NCBI GenBank assembly: GCA_036850595.1 | Contig: CM072158.1 | Span: 16,197,422-16,261,421, forward strand | Reading direction: 5' to 3' | DNA: 64,000 bases | DNA from: Rhyacichthys aspro | Lineage: Eukaryota > Chordata > Actinopteri > Gobiiformes > Rhyacichthyidae | In this document: in pieces, positions 37,633-49,514 of the stretch | Layout of the letters: the number at the start of each line of letters is the position of its first letter | Numbering within the stretch: the stretch's first letter is position 1 | Notes under the pieces: generated by a model | The model's input: only the letters and a program-made list of their open reading frames with translations | Database searches by the model: none | Told to the model about the DNA's origin: nothing | Program-made: the position numbers and the translations under genes

Positions 37633-37832
37633 AGAGTTGTCAGCGCTACTGCCTCACTGCAAGAAGGTTGTGAGTTCAATCCCAGGCCAGTCAACTCCCA
37701 AGTGAATAAATGTGAGAGTGAATGGTTGTGTGTCGGTCTCTGTGTCTTCAGTAAATGTCAGCCCTGTAACTAACTGGACATTGTCTAGGATGTAGCCTGC
37801 CTAAGATGCTGGGATAGGCTCCAGGCACATTA
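37633..37832 (+). repeat. tRNA-headed SINE-like copy, short form
   Basis: 'ctgcctcactgcaagaaggtt' and the B-box-like 'gtgagttcaatcccaggcc' are followed directly by 'agtgaataaatgtgagag', 'gaatggttgtgtgtcg', 'gtcagccctgtaactaac' and 'gctgggataggctccag'. The middle segment of the full form (30641-31032) is absent, with the right junction at the same place as in the copy at 11106. Confidence 0.75.
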
Positions 37833-37860
37833 TATATATATATATATTTTTTTTTTTTTA
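37831..37860. repeat. (TA)n then T-run
   Basis: A short TA microsatellite followed by a run of T at the 3' end of the SINE-like copy. Confidence 0.85.
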
Positions 37861-38439
37861 TTATATTTTGCCATCATATATGATATAAAATGTCCCCCAT
37901 ATTTTCTCTATTTTACCTTATGATCATTTCTATATTCTGATTGAACATAGAAGAACATAAAACTGACAACTTATGCAGTAGTTTGTTGTTTTTTTTTGTT
38001 GTTTTTTACATGAAAACCTAATATTGTCTAACAATCTTTCAAAGTGAAGCAATGCAGAAACACTGGAGCTTGACATTGTGTTTTAATGTCTCTTATTTTT
38101 GCATTGCTTAACCACCTGAATAGTGTGGGTGCTTAATCAATGAAAATTTACTAGACGAACATGTGAGTTTATCTATAGGAATGTGAAGTTTAATCAAATC
38201 AATGCCTAATCATTTAAAAGACAGACCAAGAAAGGAGCTTTAACTCAGGTTGACTCAGACAAAGTGTCCATGTACTTGACAATAAACCGAAGCTGCATTA
38301 TAAATGTGTCTTGTAAAGGATGAATGGAAAAAAGCTCATAAACGCCACACGTTCTATTTCTTGATCTGTAGAAACTATACCACAGATTTGCTTGCCTTTT
38401 TTGTTAATAACTACTATTAACATCCGCATAATTACTCAA
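37861..38439. other. Non-genic AT-rich DNA
   Basis: No gene is recognised. Confidence 0.5.
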
Positions 38440-39420
38440 ACAGCTCAGTGAACACTTATTAGGCCGGTAATGCAACATTCTTTTATTCCATTGTGCTTCC
38501 AAGTGCAGTTTACCCTGCCATTAACCTTGAGTAGCATCTTACTCATTGCAGATCGATACATTATTTGTGCTGAACGAGTTGAAGCAATAAGAGACTGTTT
38601 GAGAGCGAAGGCCTGCGGGCATGTCGGCTGAATCATAATGGAAGTCCGCACCGCTTCATTACACATCAGACCCTATAAACGATATACTAAGACTGTTGTG
38701 TACCAGGCGGCGTATGGGAACTAACACACGCTCAGTTGTGTGCTTAGCTGCGGCAAATGAAAGAGGCAGAGGTGCTTATTTCCCGTTCTGTTTTCCAGTT
38801 TGGCTTTGACGAGGAAGTCGGGGAATTGTCAGCGCGCAGAAGGATTAGAAACCGGCAGCAAAGCACAAACAGTTTTCTCCGAGTTGCCGGGCTGATATGA
38901 ATATAAATGAGGAGTTGAAAGAACACTGTCACCTATTCTATCAGCTCACCCGACCTCTGTCACAAGTGTTCCTGAATTAAAATATTCAGATGAGAAACAG
39001 AGAACAGTGTAATTCTTCGAGCCGGAGGTATCCAAATTTAACTGCGACAACTCTGTGGGGGGAAACTGGCGGTACATCTCTCTACGTGTGTAATTGACTA
39101 TGGGGTACTTATGAACTTGTTTATTCCCGTTTTGATAGTCTGTTATCGGCTTTTCTTCTAAAGGGAAAAACAAGCGTCGGACTGAAATGCCTAAAGCGAC
39201 AACGCAGCTGCCCACTCCAGGAAACAAAGGAGCAAACAACTTTTATCTCCGAACGTGGATTCGTTTTGCAAAGTGTAATCGTGAGCTGGTGGAAGCAGAT
39301 AAATACGTTAGTGATATGCTGGAGATTTGTCACAGCCACAGTGGCCATGTAATTATCAGTTATCAGATATTAATGGTGCTCTGAATTTGTGTTGTGAAGT
39401 TTATAGCGGCAGACGGAGAT
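38440..39420. other. Candidate conserved noncoding block (two adjoining parts)
   Basis: Nearly 1 kb without microsatellites or known repeats, with CpG-bearing words throughout: 'agagcgaaggcctgcgggc', 'accaggcggcgtatggg', 'gtcagcgcgcagaagg', 'cttcgagccggaggtatcc', 'gaacgtggattcg'. Open frames occur on both strands (38744-38932, 38946-39348 minus; 39187-39384 plus) and contradict each other. I infer a cluster of regulatory elements; an exon cannot be excluded. Confidence 0.28.
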
Positions 39421-39939
39421 TGTCTTTGAAATCTTATCAAAGCATTAAAAGTTAAGGAGGTTATAATTCTTCCGTTGTAAACAGGTCTCCATGCTGTGCT
39501 TTTGACTCTTAATTAAAGAGAGGAATATCGAACAATACCTCAATATTGGAACAAAAGTAAACTCAACTTTCTCCTTTTATGCTGCCACTTTGATAGCACC
39601 AAATCTTTGGAATTTTAAATGACATCTTTCATTTCTACAGTTTTCTAGCATTTCTTCTCATTTTCCAAACATTGATGGTGCATTAAAGAACCTGGATTTT
39701 ATGGGAAACTGATGTCTAAAAGCCATCAAAGTCACTGGTGCTCCTTATGATTTTGTTTTGTTCATATATAAAACAAAGTCATCTTGTTTGGATCTTTTTG
39801 CTGATTTTGTCGTGTAACAAACAGTGATCTAAATTCAACAACACTGTCCTGAACAACATTTCCATATGAATGAGTGAATTTATAGGACAAACAGAAGTGT
39901 CTAATAGGTTACACCTGTTTCAATACATTGCACTGGGGA
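39421..39939. other. Non-genic DNA
   Basis: No gene or repeat is recognised. Confidence 0.5.
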
Positions 39940-40304
39940 AAACCCTACAATTTATAACTGTTGCTAGGTTACCATTATTTTGTGATGTCATTGCTAGGAT
40001 TCTAAAGGCAGTCTGGGAGTTTGGCTGAGGCATTTCTTACTGTCTGCTGAACTGAGCAGACACACAGAGGGTACATTTTCAACTTAATGTGAGAGGAATT
40101 GTCTATGATACAACATGCCTTTATAGTTGTTGCATTTACAGTTCTATTGATATACATTTAATATTGTTAAGAGATTTTATTCACAAACCACTGCATTTGT
40201 GTGCTTTCTGTCGAGGTACACACAGCGTAACACGAACGACTCTTTGGGGAAAATTGCCACAGGCGCCGTCCTGCGATAGCTCTCAGTATAAATTGAGGGT
40301 TAGG

Positions 40305-40372
40305 CCCAAACCTGCAGGGGGACACCCTGCTCCAGTCACCCGCAACCCCTAGTGGGAGTAAATGGAAGAAGC
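40305..40372 (+). repeat. SINE-like tail fragment
   Basis: 'ccctgctccagtcacccgca' and 'acccctagtgggagtaaatgg' correspond to the tail 'ggctccagccacccacgacc ... ggaataagtgg' of the family at 30641, much diverged. Confidence 0.4.
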
Positions 40373-41156
40373 CATAAGAATATATCAGAATTTCAAAGTT
40401 TATGCTGAATTTTCTGTTGTACACACACTCATTCACAATAGTTTATTTCATATTTCTTCAAGCTTGGAGACATTAATACATCCCCCTGTAAGTATGTAGT
40501 ATCATTTCTACACATTAAACCTAACCTGTATTCTTTTTATTGTGTTAATCTTCCAAAAAAATTCAAAGTTTCTGTGAATAATTTAAACCCGAAACTTTGT
40601 AAAGCTGTAAGAGTGGTGCAGCATATGTATATCAAGATATGAACTGTTGTGATTTCAGGTTTGATATTGTGTATAGTAAGAAAACTTAAGTCATTAGCAT
40701 TTACTTGTATTGATTATATCGTGAATTGATTGTATACATACAACTTAAATAGCCATCTAATGCCAGGTGTTTGTAATAGACACTTTTGTTTACTTATGTT
40801 CCTGTGCCTTTTACTAAGCCAGTCAACGGTCATGGAAAAAAGACACTAAACATGAAATTTTGAAAAATCCTTTCAAACTTTGGCCACTATTCCTTGTGGT
40901 TGTCTTAGTATATGAAACATATACAGTATATTTCTGTGGCAGTTTTCTAAAACTAGTTTAGGATTCTCACCATTTATGTTTGCTTCACATTTAAATTATT
41001 TACTTGTACATTTTATGCAAATGTTTTCATTTTTTGTACACATATTTTTATATTATGATTTCACGCTACTTAGGATTTCAAGCAGTTTAGTCATTATATC
41101 ATTATTTGTGTCAATATTTTCAATGAAAATGTCAGAATTATTTTTTTAGACTTGGA

Positions 41157-41261
41157 CCACTATTTCTTGTTCACAATCCTCCATGTCACAGTGAACTAAA
41201 GCAGTTTGGATGTAGGCATCTAGGCATTTAAAATCTGATAAGAGATTTGAAGATGCATCAC
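41157..41261 (+). repeat. Left 105-bp direct repeat flanking RTE piece
   Basis: About 90% identical to 41791-41895, including the exact shared stretch 'gtcacagtgaactaaagcag'. The two copies bracket the RTE insertion at 41270-41757. Confidence 0.9.
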
Positions 41262-41269
41262 CCCTCTGC

Positions 41270-41757
41270 ATCGCCCGAGAGTTGTTAGAGTGATGCAGCA
41301 TATGTAGGAGAGCAGTAGGACAGCGGTGAGGTGTGCTGTATGTGTGACGGAGGAGTTCACAGAGAAGGTGGGAGTGCTTTAAGGATCCGCTCTGAGCCCC
41401 CTTTTGTTTGCTCTGGTGATGGACAGTCTGACAGATGAGGTCAGACAGGGATCTGCATGGACTATGATGTTTGCGGATGACATTGTGATCGGTTGTGAAA
41501 GCAGGAAACAGGTGGAGGAATAAATGTGTGTGAATGAGAGGGATCCAAGTGGAACAGTGAGGTTACAGCGAGTATTTAGGGTCAACAATCCAGAGCAATG
41601 GAGAGTGTGGAAAAGAGGTGAAGAAGTGTTTGCAGGCAGGTTGGAATGGGTGGAGGAAAGTGTGATAAAAGGGTAGCAGCAAGAATGAAAGGAAAGGTTG
41701 AGAGCAGAGATGTTGTAAGCTTTGGAGACAGTGGCATTGAGGAAAAGATATGAGGAA
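41270..41757 (+). pseudogene. RTE-type LINE fragment (reverse transcriptase, dead)
   Basis: On the plus strand, conceptual translation gives a polymerase palm region with 'GSALSPLLFALVMDSL' followed by 'TMMFADDIVI', the FADD catalytic box of non-LTR reverse transcriptases. Downstream bases match 47400-47612 in reverse ('gtggaaaagaggtgaagaag', 'gtgataaaagggtagcag'). The wording is typical of fish RTE elements. Stops and frame breaks follow the FADD box, and the 5' endonuclease region and 3' end are missing, so it cannot move. The minus-strand frame across 41379-41810 is its shadow. Confidence 0.8.
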
Positions 41758-41790
41758 GTGTGTCTTATTAATGTCTTATTATATACCATA

Positions 41791-41895
41791 TACCATATCC
41801 TTGTTGACAATACTCCATGTCACAGTGAACTAAAGCAGTTTGGATGTAAGCATCTGGATATTTAAAATCTGATAAGAGATTTGAAGATGCATCAC
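41791..41895 (+). repeat. Right 105-bp direct repeat flanking RTE piece
   Basis: Partner of 41157-41261. The two differ at only about ten positions over 105 bp. Confidence 0.9.
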
Positions 41896-44744
41896 TTTCT
41901 TTTCTATCATTTTTGGTATAAAATCTGATTCCAGATGCTTACTTCTAAACAACTGTAGCACTACACTTAACTGTATTTTCAAACTGCATTTTACAAATTT
42001 TATAAATCTTCAGCAAATGGTGACAATATTGAAAACTACAGTGTGTAAAATATTTATAATTAATAAAGCATTTATCATTTTTTGTTTTATTTTTATTTTT
42101 TTTTCAATTTAAGGTATTTGATCCCATGTTGTAGCTAAAAATAAATAGTATAACAAGTTCTGGGAGAGGACCGCTTTTTGTGTCTGGCAGGAACATGCCA
42201 GATTTATGAATGCACCACTACAGTATGTAACTTTAGATTTATACCCACTAAATCACTAAATGACACAAGTGCTGAAACATAAGGACAGATTTGTTTTAGT
42301 GTAAGAGCGCTTTTGGCAATATTGTGGCCTCTCATTAAGCATCATCCCCTGCTCCTCTCTTCCCTGCCTCTCAGTAAAACCACCCGCTGTATTAATGGTA
42401 TGTACGAACACAAAAAATAAATCATGTTTTTTTTTTATTGTTTTGTATATGGTTTCAGATTATATATACTATACCAAGGTATGCTGACATAGTTAAAAAG
42501 CAAGGGATTTAAGGTCAATTTATGTTCATGTATTTAGCTTTTGCAAACTGTCTGTCTATAATGGTAAATTTCTATCTGTCCCTATGCATGATGTACATCA
42601 CAGGTGTGTTTTACATGTACTATATGACGTTTGCTGCATGAGCCAACATGCCTTTGATTATGATGTGTTTGTAGATATTGTATTTAATTTAAAAGGACAT
42701 TTTTGTGTTGTTGACATGTTGGTATTAGAAAAGATTGGTTTAATGTAAAATGAATGTATACACATAGTGTCAGGAAGCAATGGCTATGCTTTAAATACAC
42801 TGAAGTACAAAGTACAAGCAGGACAAGAAAGAGATCCTAATGGGACAACAATTTTCATCTTGATTGAAAGGCTTTTTGCAGCTTCCTCTATTTTTTCACA
42901 GTGGACTAAAATTGTTTTGAGTGAAATAACACTCCATTGCTTGGTTACCAGTAGCTATGCAGTGTCATAACTCTACATTCCAAGATTTTAAAAGAATGTT
43001 GAATATTTTGGAGACACAGGCTGCAGAGCTGAGCAGACACACAGTGGACACCTCTGCACATTTTTACTGTGAGTAGCCTTAAGATTATTTGAAATATTCT
43101 CCATGAGACGGTCTGTAATAATTTAAATTTAATTATAAAGATGCAATATTTTATAGTGGTTTAGACTTCCTCAGTGCTTACAGGACAAGTATGTCATTAG
43201 AATAATTCATTTCCTTTTTTAAAATAGTGCTTTTATCTGAAGGTACTGATCCTCAGAATGAAGTGTAGAGTAGAGACATTGTTAATTAGAATGACAATTA
43301 ACAGTGTTGACAAAGATTGATCATTTACATGAAAGCTTACAACATATGTTTGTTATTTACAAAGAACAGTGCTCTGCTCCTTTAGTAAAAGTCCAAGCAG
43401 TAGTGCTTGTCTGGTGTGAATAAATTTAACTCTCCAGCCTTCAGTGTATCTAAGAAATGAATGCACTAAATTGATTTGTTTATATCCATAAACACACTGT
43501 TATGCTTCCCTTTATTACAGTATTTTTATTTATAATTCATGCCTGGCTGCTTTGAGTTGTCAGGTCTCATTTTAGAACAGACAACAGACAGACAGTGGTG
43601 TGATGTGAAATGCTCAAGGAAGTCAGTAGATTATTTAAAATTTCTTATTTTTTTTTTTTTTTTTTTCAGATTTATTAAATCAAAAGCACTGAGGGGGATC
43701 CTTTTGTGTCATTCTTCTCCAGGAAAACATCTAATTTATTTGTTTCAACTATTCTTTGTACAAATCAGGGGGTTGTTTTGCTGAATCAAATTTTCTGAAG
43801 GTTTTCATTCTACCATAGCACAGTAGCCTTAAGTTTATTTGAAATATTCTTTTTCTCCAAGAGAACGGACTGTAATGGTTTCATTATAGTTAATCCAGAT
43901 AAATTTGCAATAATTGATAGTTTATTCCATAACACATATTTGGTAGAATCAAAGCTATGTACAATTACTCAGTAAATAGTGAACAGTAAGACAGTCCTGG
44001 AAAAGAATTCCTTGTGTAGTTCTTCAAATGTTTCTTTCAACTTATTAGCTATTTTTTTTACTTTTCACTTCTCACAACTATGTAAAATAAATATGTGTTA
44101 TGTATTACTGTATAGTTTAACACTTTCTTAAGAGTGAGTTCAATGTATAGATTTACTTTTTTGAATATTATGATTTATCCATGTCATTGTGCACTTAAGC
44201 AGTTTAGATGTGGGCATCTGGACAAAGTTTTGACATATGAAGAAATATCATCCTCTAACCAAGTCTGAATCCAGATGCTCTCTTCCCAACTACTTTAGGT
44301 CTATCTTAAATTGCACTTGTACAATTGTAGTTGTAATAGTTATATATAAAACGTATTACAACTTCCAGAAATATTATATGCAACACAGTAACAGCAGTGT
44401 TTAATTTGTAAAGCTGGAGGTCTGGGAACACAGAGGGGTTTTTTTAAGCAGGAAGAAAGTCACAGAACGTATGCTGTTATGAAGGCAGCATAATAGCTAC
44501 AGGCTAGATTATACATAAGTTAGATTTATTCAAAACAAAAAGGTTCAGATCTGATTTTTAGGCCACATGAACTCTTCCTTTAATAAACCCATCCTAAGGA
44601 TAAAATAAAAAGTACCACAGGGGTTGCCAGATCTTGTCAAATAGGTGCCAGGCCCAATTTGTCAAGGACATGGGGGAACATGTCCTGTGTTCCCTCACAA
44701 ATCAAGCCCTGAGTAAGGGTAAATGAATTATCAAAATATGTGAC

Positions 44745-44985
44745 ATGTGCACTTCCAGTTTAACGTAAGACCTTCTAGCTGGCCTTGGTCTGCAGAATCG
44801 AGATCTGATTGGCTATTGCAACTGACTGTGTCCGTTCACTTACAGTGCACAGGGGCCTGCTCTGTTTATTCTGAAGGTCTCGGGCAAATGAAAAACTTTT
44901 CTGAGCATGTTTAGGCCAGCAGAGAAGGCCTTGCTGGCCCTGACCGCCCACCACTGTCATTGATGTATTTCAGTATATTATCAGT
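44745..44985. other. GC-richer block of unknown nature
   Basis: It contains 'ctagctggccttggtctgcag' at the left and 'ggccttgctggccctgacc' at the right. The word 'ctagctggccttg' recurs at 50739-50751. It could be a worn mobile element. The 61-codon minus frame shows no motif. Confidence 0.25.
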
Positions 44986-45639
44986 ATAGTCTGGTAAGTG
45001 TATAGTGCAGGCGAAACTTTTTTTATGTGCTATTAGTACGGTCTGGGTCAGGGTTGCTCTAAATTAGTGTTTCTTGTGGTTGTTTTAGCCTTTTTAATAA
45101 AGTGATGAATAACACTTAAAAACAAAAAAATATTTTTAGTAATTGTAACCTATTTAAATCTTTAATTTACTGTCTGGTTGTTCTGATAACTCAAAGAAAT
45201 CATATTTTTACTGTGTTAAGAGAATCTACGTTTACACATGGACTTTATTCATTTATTAATTTTATTTTGTACTACGATTACGTAGTAAACGTAGTAATTG
45301 TACTAGATTTACGTATGCGGTGTGGTTGTGGTAACACTGTGCTTTTTTCTTTAATTGTTGGATTATTGTAAACTTTTTGTATTGCACTTTATTGTAAATG
45401 CTATAAATGATGTTATATGTAATTTTCCATGTCCAGCTTAAACCATTACAATATCTATTTGTACTGATGTGATGCATATTAGTACTTTTTTTTTTAATAT
45501 AAATCACTTTTTAAAAAAATGCAAGTGAATGTCTTAGTTCGTATTGTTTTGTGTGTGTTGAGCTTACATACCTAGATGATGCCATACCCAACGGGGATAT
45601 TTCAACATGTGCTCAGCTTAGCCGAGCTAAAGGCAGACT

Positions 45640-46215
45640 TCAGGTGTATTCACACTTGTAGTCCATTTCATTTAGTACACACCAAAACTGAAAACAACCC
45701 ATTTAGCTGGGTCACTGAGCAAAAAGCTCGGTCGTATTAGCATTCACAACTGGCCTTTGTAAACTGAGGTAACAAAAAACAATGCCTTTGGTGCTGTCGG
45801 CCCAAATGCCAATAAGGCTTTTGACCTTCTCAGTGCTTCACCTTTGTTGAACAGTACTGTTTTGTTGTTATTATTGTATAGCCTGGCCTGCTGCCCTAAT
45901 TCTTTTTCTATGCCATATAAATAAGTCTAGTAGTCTGGTCCCTTGTGGTTTTAGTTTGACTTACAGGTGGCAGAACAAATAGAGATACAACCAATTGGAA
46001 TTTAGGAGGCGGTACCAATATTTGCAGGGACCAACAAAATTTGACAAAAATATACAACCAATCCGAAAAAAAAAATTAGCATTGCATGAATCCCTCCCCA
46101 GTTATGATCAGTTACGGTCAGTCAATTGGACTAGGTGGAGGTCAGTGGAAGAGGTTCCAGACCTACTTTACTTTTCTGAATGTATAAAGGGTCTGGCTGG
46201 CCAGGCTTATTGTAC
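45640..46215. other. Possible worn miniature elements
   Basis: 'gtattcacacttgtagtcca' at about 45644-45663 resembles fish miniature elements that begin near 'attcacacttg'. Another GC-richer piece with 'ggtctggctggccaggctta' ends near 46209. Neither has clear terminal repeats. Confidence 0.25.
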
Positions 46216-47182
46216 ACAGTACTGAAAGTTTTGAACATCATTTCTGTATATATGCTTAAGCTGCTATTTTATTTTTTTATTTTTATTTTTTTATGTATAA
46301 AAATGAAGACATGACATTATGTGCTGTGTTGTACTAAGGTTGTTACTTTCTTTATGTTTGGTGTTGTGTATCAGACTTTATTTTAAAGCATTGGCTGTAT
46401 ATTATTTTTGTAGAATCAATGCTAAGTGTTATTACACAATGAACAGTAAAGTTTATAATAATGAAGTGACAACGATTACAGCTGTTTTTTAGATTTTGAG
46501 AACTATGTATGGGAAATATTACTTAAGTGTATGTTTTTAAATTATTTTTGAGATATGTTTATTATTGTTATTGTTTTGATTTGATTTTACATTCATCCAT
46601 TTACATCTTTTATGGTGTTTTGATTTGTTACATCAATCTTTGTACATTACCTAATGTTACATAACTAGTTCTTTGTCTTGTCTTGGATAATAAACATTAT
46701 ATGAGGGTTTATTTCAAAGTTCATTGAAGATTTGAGAGACTGAAACTTTTCATACAAGGCGTTCTTGGATGTATCCTAAGTATAGCTAATGTGTTGAAGA
46801 CTTGATATTACTGTGGTTGTACAATATCATTATAGGCTTTGAAATCTTTTATTATAAATCAAACACATTTTTGTTTGAATCAAAACTATATACTAGTATA
46901 AAATGACAATCAAAGTGCTCGAATAGGAATGTCATTCACACATTTGGCTCATTTTATAAATGTGAGGGCAATTGTGTTATTGAATGGTTTAATCAAGCAA
47001 TTTGTATTAAGATATTTCTAAAAACTGCATATCTGTCCTTCTTTGAGCTCAATATATGGATTTGTTTTTTTTCCTTTTTAGTGATCTATGTAAGGAAATG
47101 TTTCATGTATAATTTCATTCCATTTTAATTGTTAAGAAGTCAACACTGTTTATATGGTCTTATATAATGTACTATATATTGT

Positions 47183-47612
47183 CACCACAGTGAATCATCT
47201 ACCTCCATCTCTCCCTATCCTCCTACTACCTTCATGTCCTTCTTCACTACATCCATAAACCTCCTCTTAGGTCTTCCTCTCAGCCTCCTGCCTGGCAGCT
47301 CTGACCTCAGATCAGCATGTACTCATTCCTGATTCTGTCCATCGTTGTCACTCACAAAGAACTTCAACATCTTCATCTCTGCTCCATCCAGCTCTTCCTC
47401 CTGTCTTTCCCCTCAGTACCACTGTCTCTAAACCATGAAACATTACTGCTCTCACCACCGTCCTACTAACCTTTCTTCTTATTCTTGCTGGTTCGCTTTT
47501 ATCACACATCACTCTTGACACTTTTCTCCATCCATTCAAACCTGCTGCACATGCCTCTTCACCTCTTTTCCACATTCCCTGCTGCTTTGGACTTTTGACC
47601 CTAAAAGATTTT
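47183..47612 (-). pseudogene. RTE-type LINE 3' fragment, reverse orientation (dead)
   Basis: Read on the minus strand this matches the post-polymerase part of a fish RTE element. The frame at 47348-47698 includes 'TVVRAVMFHGLETVVLR', equivalent to the family's conserved 'YGLE' region, and further bases encode decayed versions of its C-terminal Arg-rich segment ('ggtttatggatgtagtgaag' on that strand). It overlaps the 41270-41757 fragment only in its first ~190 bp. It is truncated upstream and broken by frame changes. The tail near 47183 is 'gatggaggtagatgattcac' on the minus strand, which fits the family 3' end. Confidence 0.75.
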
Positions 47613-48354
47613 GATGGTGGGCTTAGGAAAATAATTTTTGTTTTGAGGTGGTATTTGGTGTGAAAAGATCCACTGCTGTTGAGTAAAGCATTTTGCACAA
47701 TTGTTTGGTTTGGTTGGTTGGTCAGATTAGTTGGTTTAATATCTTTTCCAGGTCACGTATTTTTTTTATCATTCATCTGTGCAAAGACTTTATTAATTAA
47801 CTATTTATTTTTAATCGAAGCTGCACATTTTTTTTGTTTAATATGAATAACTTGCGACTAATACTAAATAAATACTGATATTCTGTGTGACCAAATAATT
47901 CTTTAACAGTTTGTGGGATTACTCCAGTAAATAACCAGAGTGAAATTAGTGTGACTACTAATTCACTCTGTACTTAGACAAGATTTACGATACTATAGGT
48001 AAATAATCTACTTTTAGCAATATGCAGAAGTGCCCTTTTTTCTTGGTAGTGCAGCTGGCCCTCAAAATGTCTGTGCATGTCACTGGGTACAACTTATCTA
48101 AGGCCACTTTCAACTCCTCTCAAAGCATATCCTTCAAAACCTCAACTAGACAAGACCTTCAGGATGCGAGCCCTTTTGTGACCTCAGGAGTCCACTTCTT
48201 CAATGCTGCAGGCAATTGTTGGATGAGGACGTTCACAGTTGCCTGAAAATATGAGCTGGTTAGAACTCACAGATATTGAGTATTTGGCATTTTAGCATCA
48301 GCTGGTTTCACTTTGTCTTAAATGGCAGATTGATGAGAGGTCAGACTCCCTACA
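47613..48354. other. Non-genic DNA
   Basis: No gene is seen; the 74-codon frame at 48022-48246 has no known motif. Confidence 0.5.
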
Positions 48355-48356
48355 TA

Positions 48357-48487
48357 CAGTGGTGTGAAAAAGTGTTTGCCCCCTTCCTGATTTCTTATTG
48401 TTTTCCATGTTTGCCACACTTAAATCTTTCAGATCAAACAAATTTAAATATATAGACAAAGACAACTTGAGTAAACTCAAAATGCAG
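48357..48487 (+). repeat. Left terminal inverted repeat of Tc1-like element
   Basis: Begins 'cagtggtgtgaaaaagtg' directly after the TA and pairs with 49384-49514. Confidence 0.9.
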
Positions 48488-48569
48488 GGTTTTTTTTTAT
48501 TTATTAATGGAAAAAAGCTATACAAACCTAGACATATGTGAGAAAGTAGGTGCCCCCCTTGTTAAATTA

Positions 48570-49330
48570 TAAATTAACACATGAGAAACAAAGTAACTGA
48601 CATCTATCAGTCTGGAAAGGGTTACAGAGCCATTTGTAAAGCTTTGGGACTCCCTCCAACCACTGTGAGAGCCATTATCCACAAATGGAGAAAATGGTGA
48701 ACCTTCCATGGAGTGGCCGGCCTACCAAAATTACCCCAAGAACACAGCAACGACTTAGACAAGAGGCCAACAAAAGCCCACAACAATATCTAGTAGAACT
48801 GCAGGCCACACTTGTCTCAGTTAAGGTCAGAGTTCATGCCTCAATTATGAGAAAGAGACGGGGCAGAAATGGCATCCATGGCAGGGTTCCAAGGCAAAAA
48901 CCACTACTAACCAAAAACATAAGGCTTGTCTTACTTTTGCCAAAAATATCTGGATGACGACAAGGAAAATATTCTGTGGACTGACGAGACAAAAGTTGAA
49001 CTTTTTGGAAAGTATGTGTCCCGTTACATCTGGTGTAAAAGTAACACAGTATTTCAGAAAAAGAACATCACACCAAGAGTCAAATATTGTGAAGGTCTGG
49101 GGCTGCTTTGATGCTTCAAGACCTGGACAACTTGTTGTGATTGATGGAACCATGAATTCTGCTGTACAAAAAATCCTGAAGGACAATGTCTGTCCATTAG
49201 AGTTCTGCAGCAGGACAATGATCCAAAACATACCAGCAAGTCCAGCTCTGAATGGCTTCAAATAAACAAAATGAAGGTTCTGGAATGGCCTTGTCACAGT
49301 AAGGACTTGAATATGATCGAGATGCTGTGA
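48570..49330 (+). pseudogene. Tc1-like transposase remnant
   Basis: The N-terminal helix-turn-helix region is visible in 48590-48700 ('YQSGKGYRAICKALGLPPTT' followed by an Ile-His-Lys-Trp stretch). The catalytic core shows the first Asp in 'ILWTDETKVELFGK' near 48970-49010, the second Asp in 'QQDNDPKHTSK' at about 49209-49240, and the Glu in 'LNMIEML' at about 49305-49327, about 33 codons after the second Asp and so consistent with a DD34E enzyme. These motifs lie in different reading frames, with stops after the helix-turn-helix and in the core, so no functional transposase can be made. Confidence 0.88.
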
Positions 49331-49383
49331 CATGACCTGATGATAGCTTTTTTCGCTTAATAATAAAAACCTTAATTTAAAAA

Positions 49384-49514
49384 CTGCACTTTGTGTTTAC
49401 TCGAGCTGTCTTTGTCTAATATTTAAATTTGTTTAAGAGCTGAAATATTTAAGTGTGACAAACATGCAAAACAATAAGAAATCGGGAAGAGGGCAAACAC
49501 TTTTTCACACCGTG
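49384..49514 (-). repeat. Right terminal inverted repeat of Tc1-like element
   Basis: Ends 'cactttttcacaccgtg' directly before the TA and mirrors 48357-48487. Confidence 0.9.

Larger units (their letters stand above)
39940..47150. repeat. Cluster of old, mutually similar repeat units
   Basis: Several segments resemble one another. 39945-40080 and 42925-43060 share 'ttgct.ggttacca', 'gtgtcat' and 'gagctgagcagacacacag'. 43070-43160 and 43825-43915 share 'cagtagccttaag.ttattt', 'gaaatattct' and 'cggactgtaat'. 41157-41261, 41791-41895 and 44170-44235 share 'catgtcac.gtg', 'cagtttggatgt.ggcatct'. 41925-41990 and 44262-44330 share 'tctgattccagatgct'. 43940-43990 and 46410-46450 share 'gtagaatcaa.gct' and 'gaacagtaa'. 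The parent unit is probably 1-2 kb. No coding frame is recognisable, and the class is unknown. Confidence 0.5.

Noticed and set aside
41379..41810. 143-codon minus-strand open frame
   Set aside because: It is antisense to the RTE reverse transcriptase piece, which is recognised on the plus strand by its FADD box.
48845..49333. 162-codon minus-strand open frame, the longest in the window
   Set aside because: It lies antisense to the Tc1 transposase remnant and reflects its composition.
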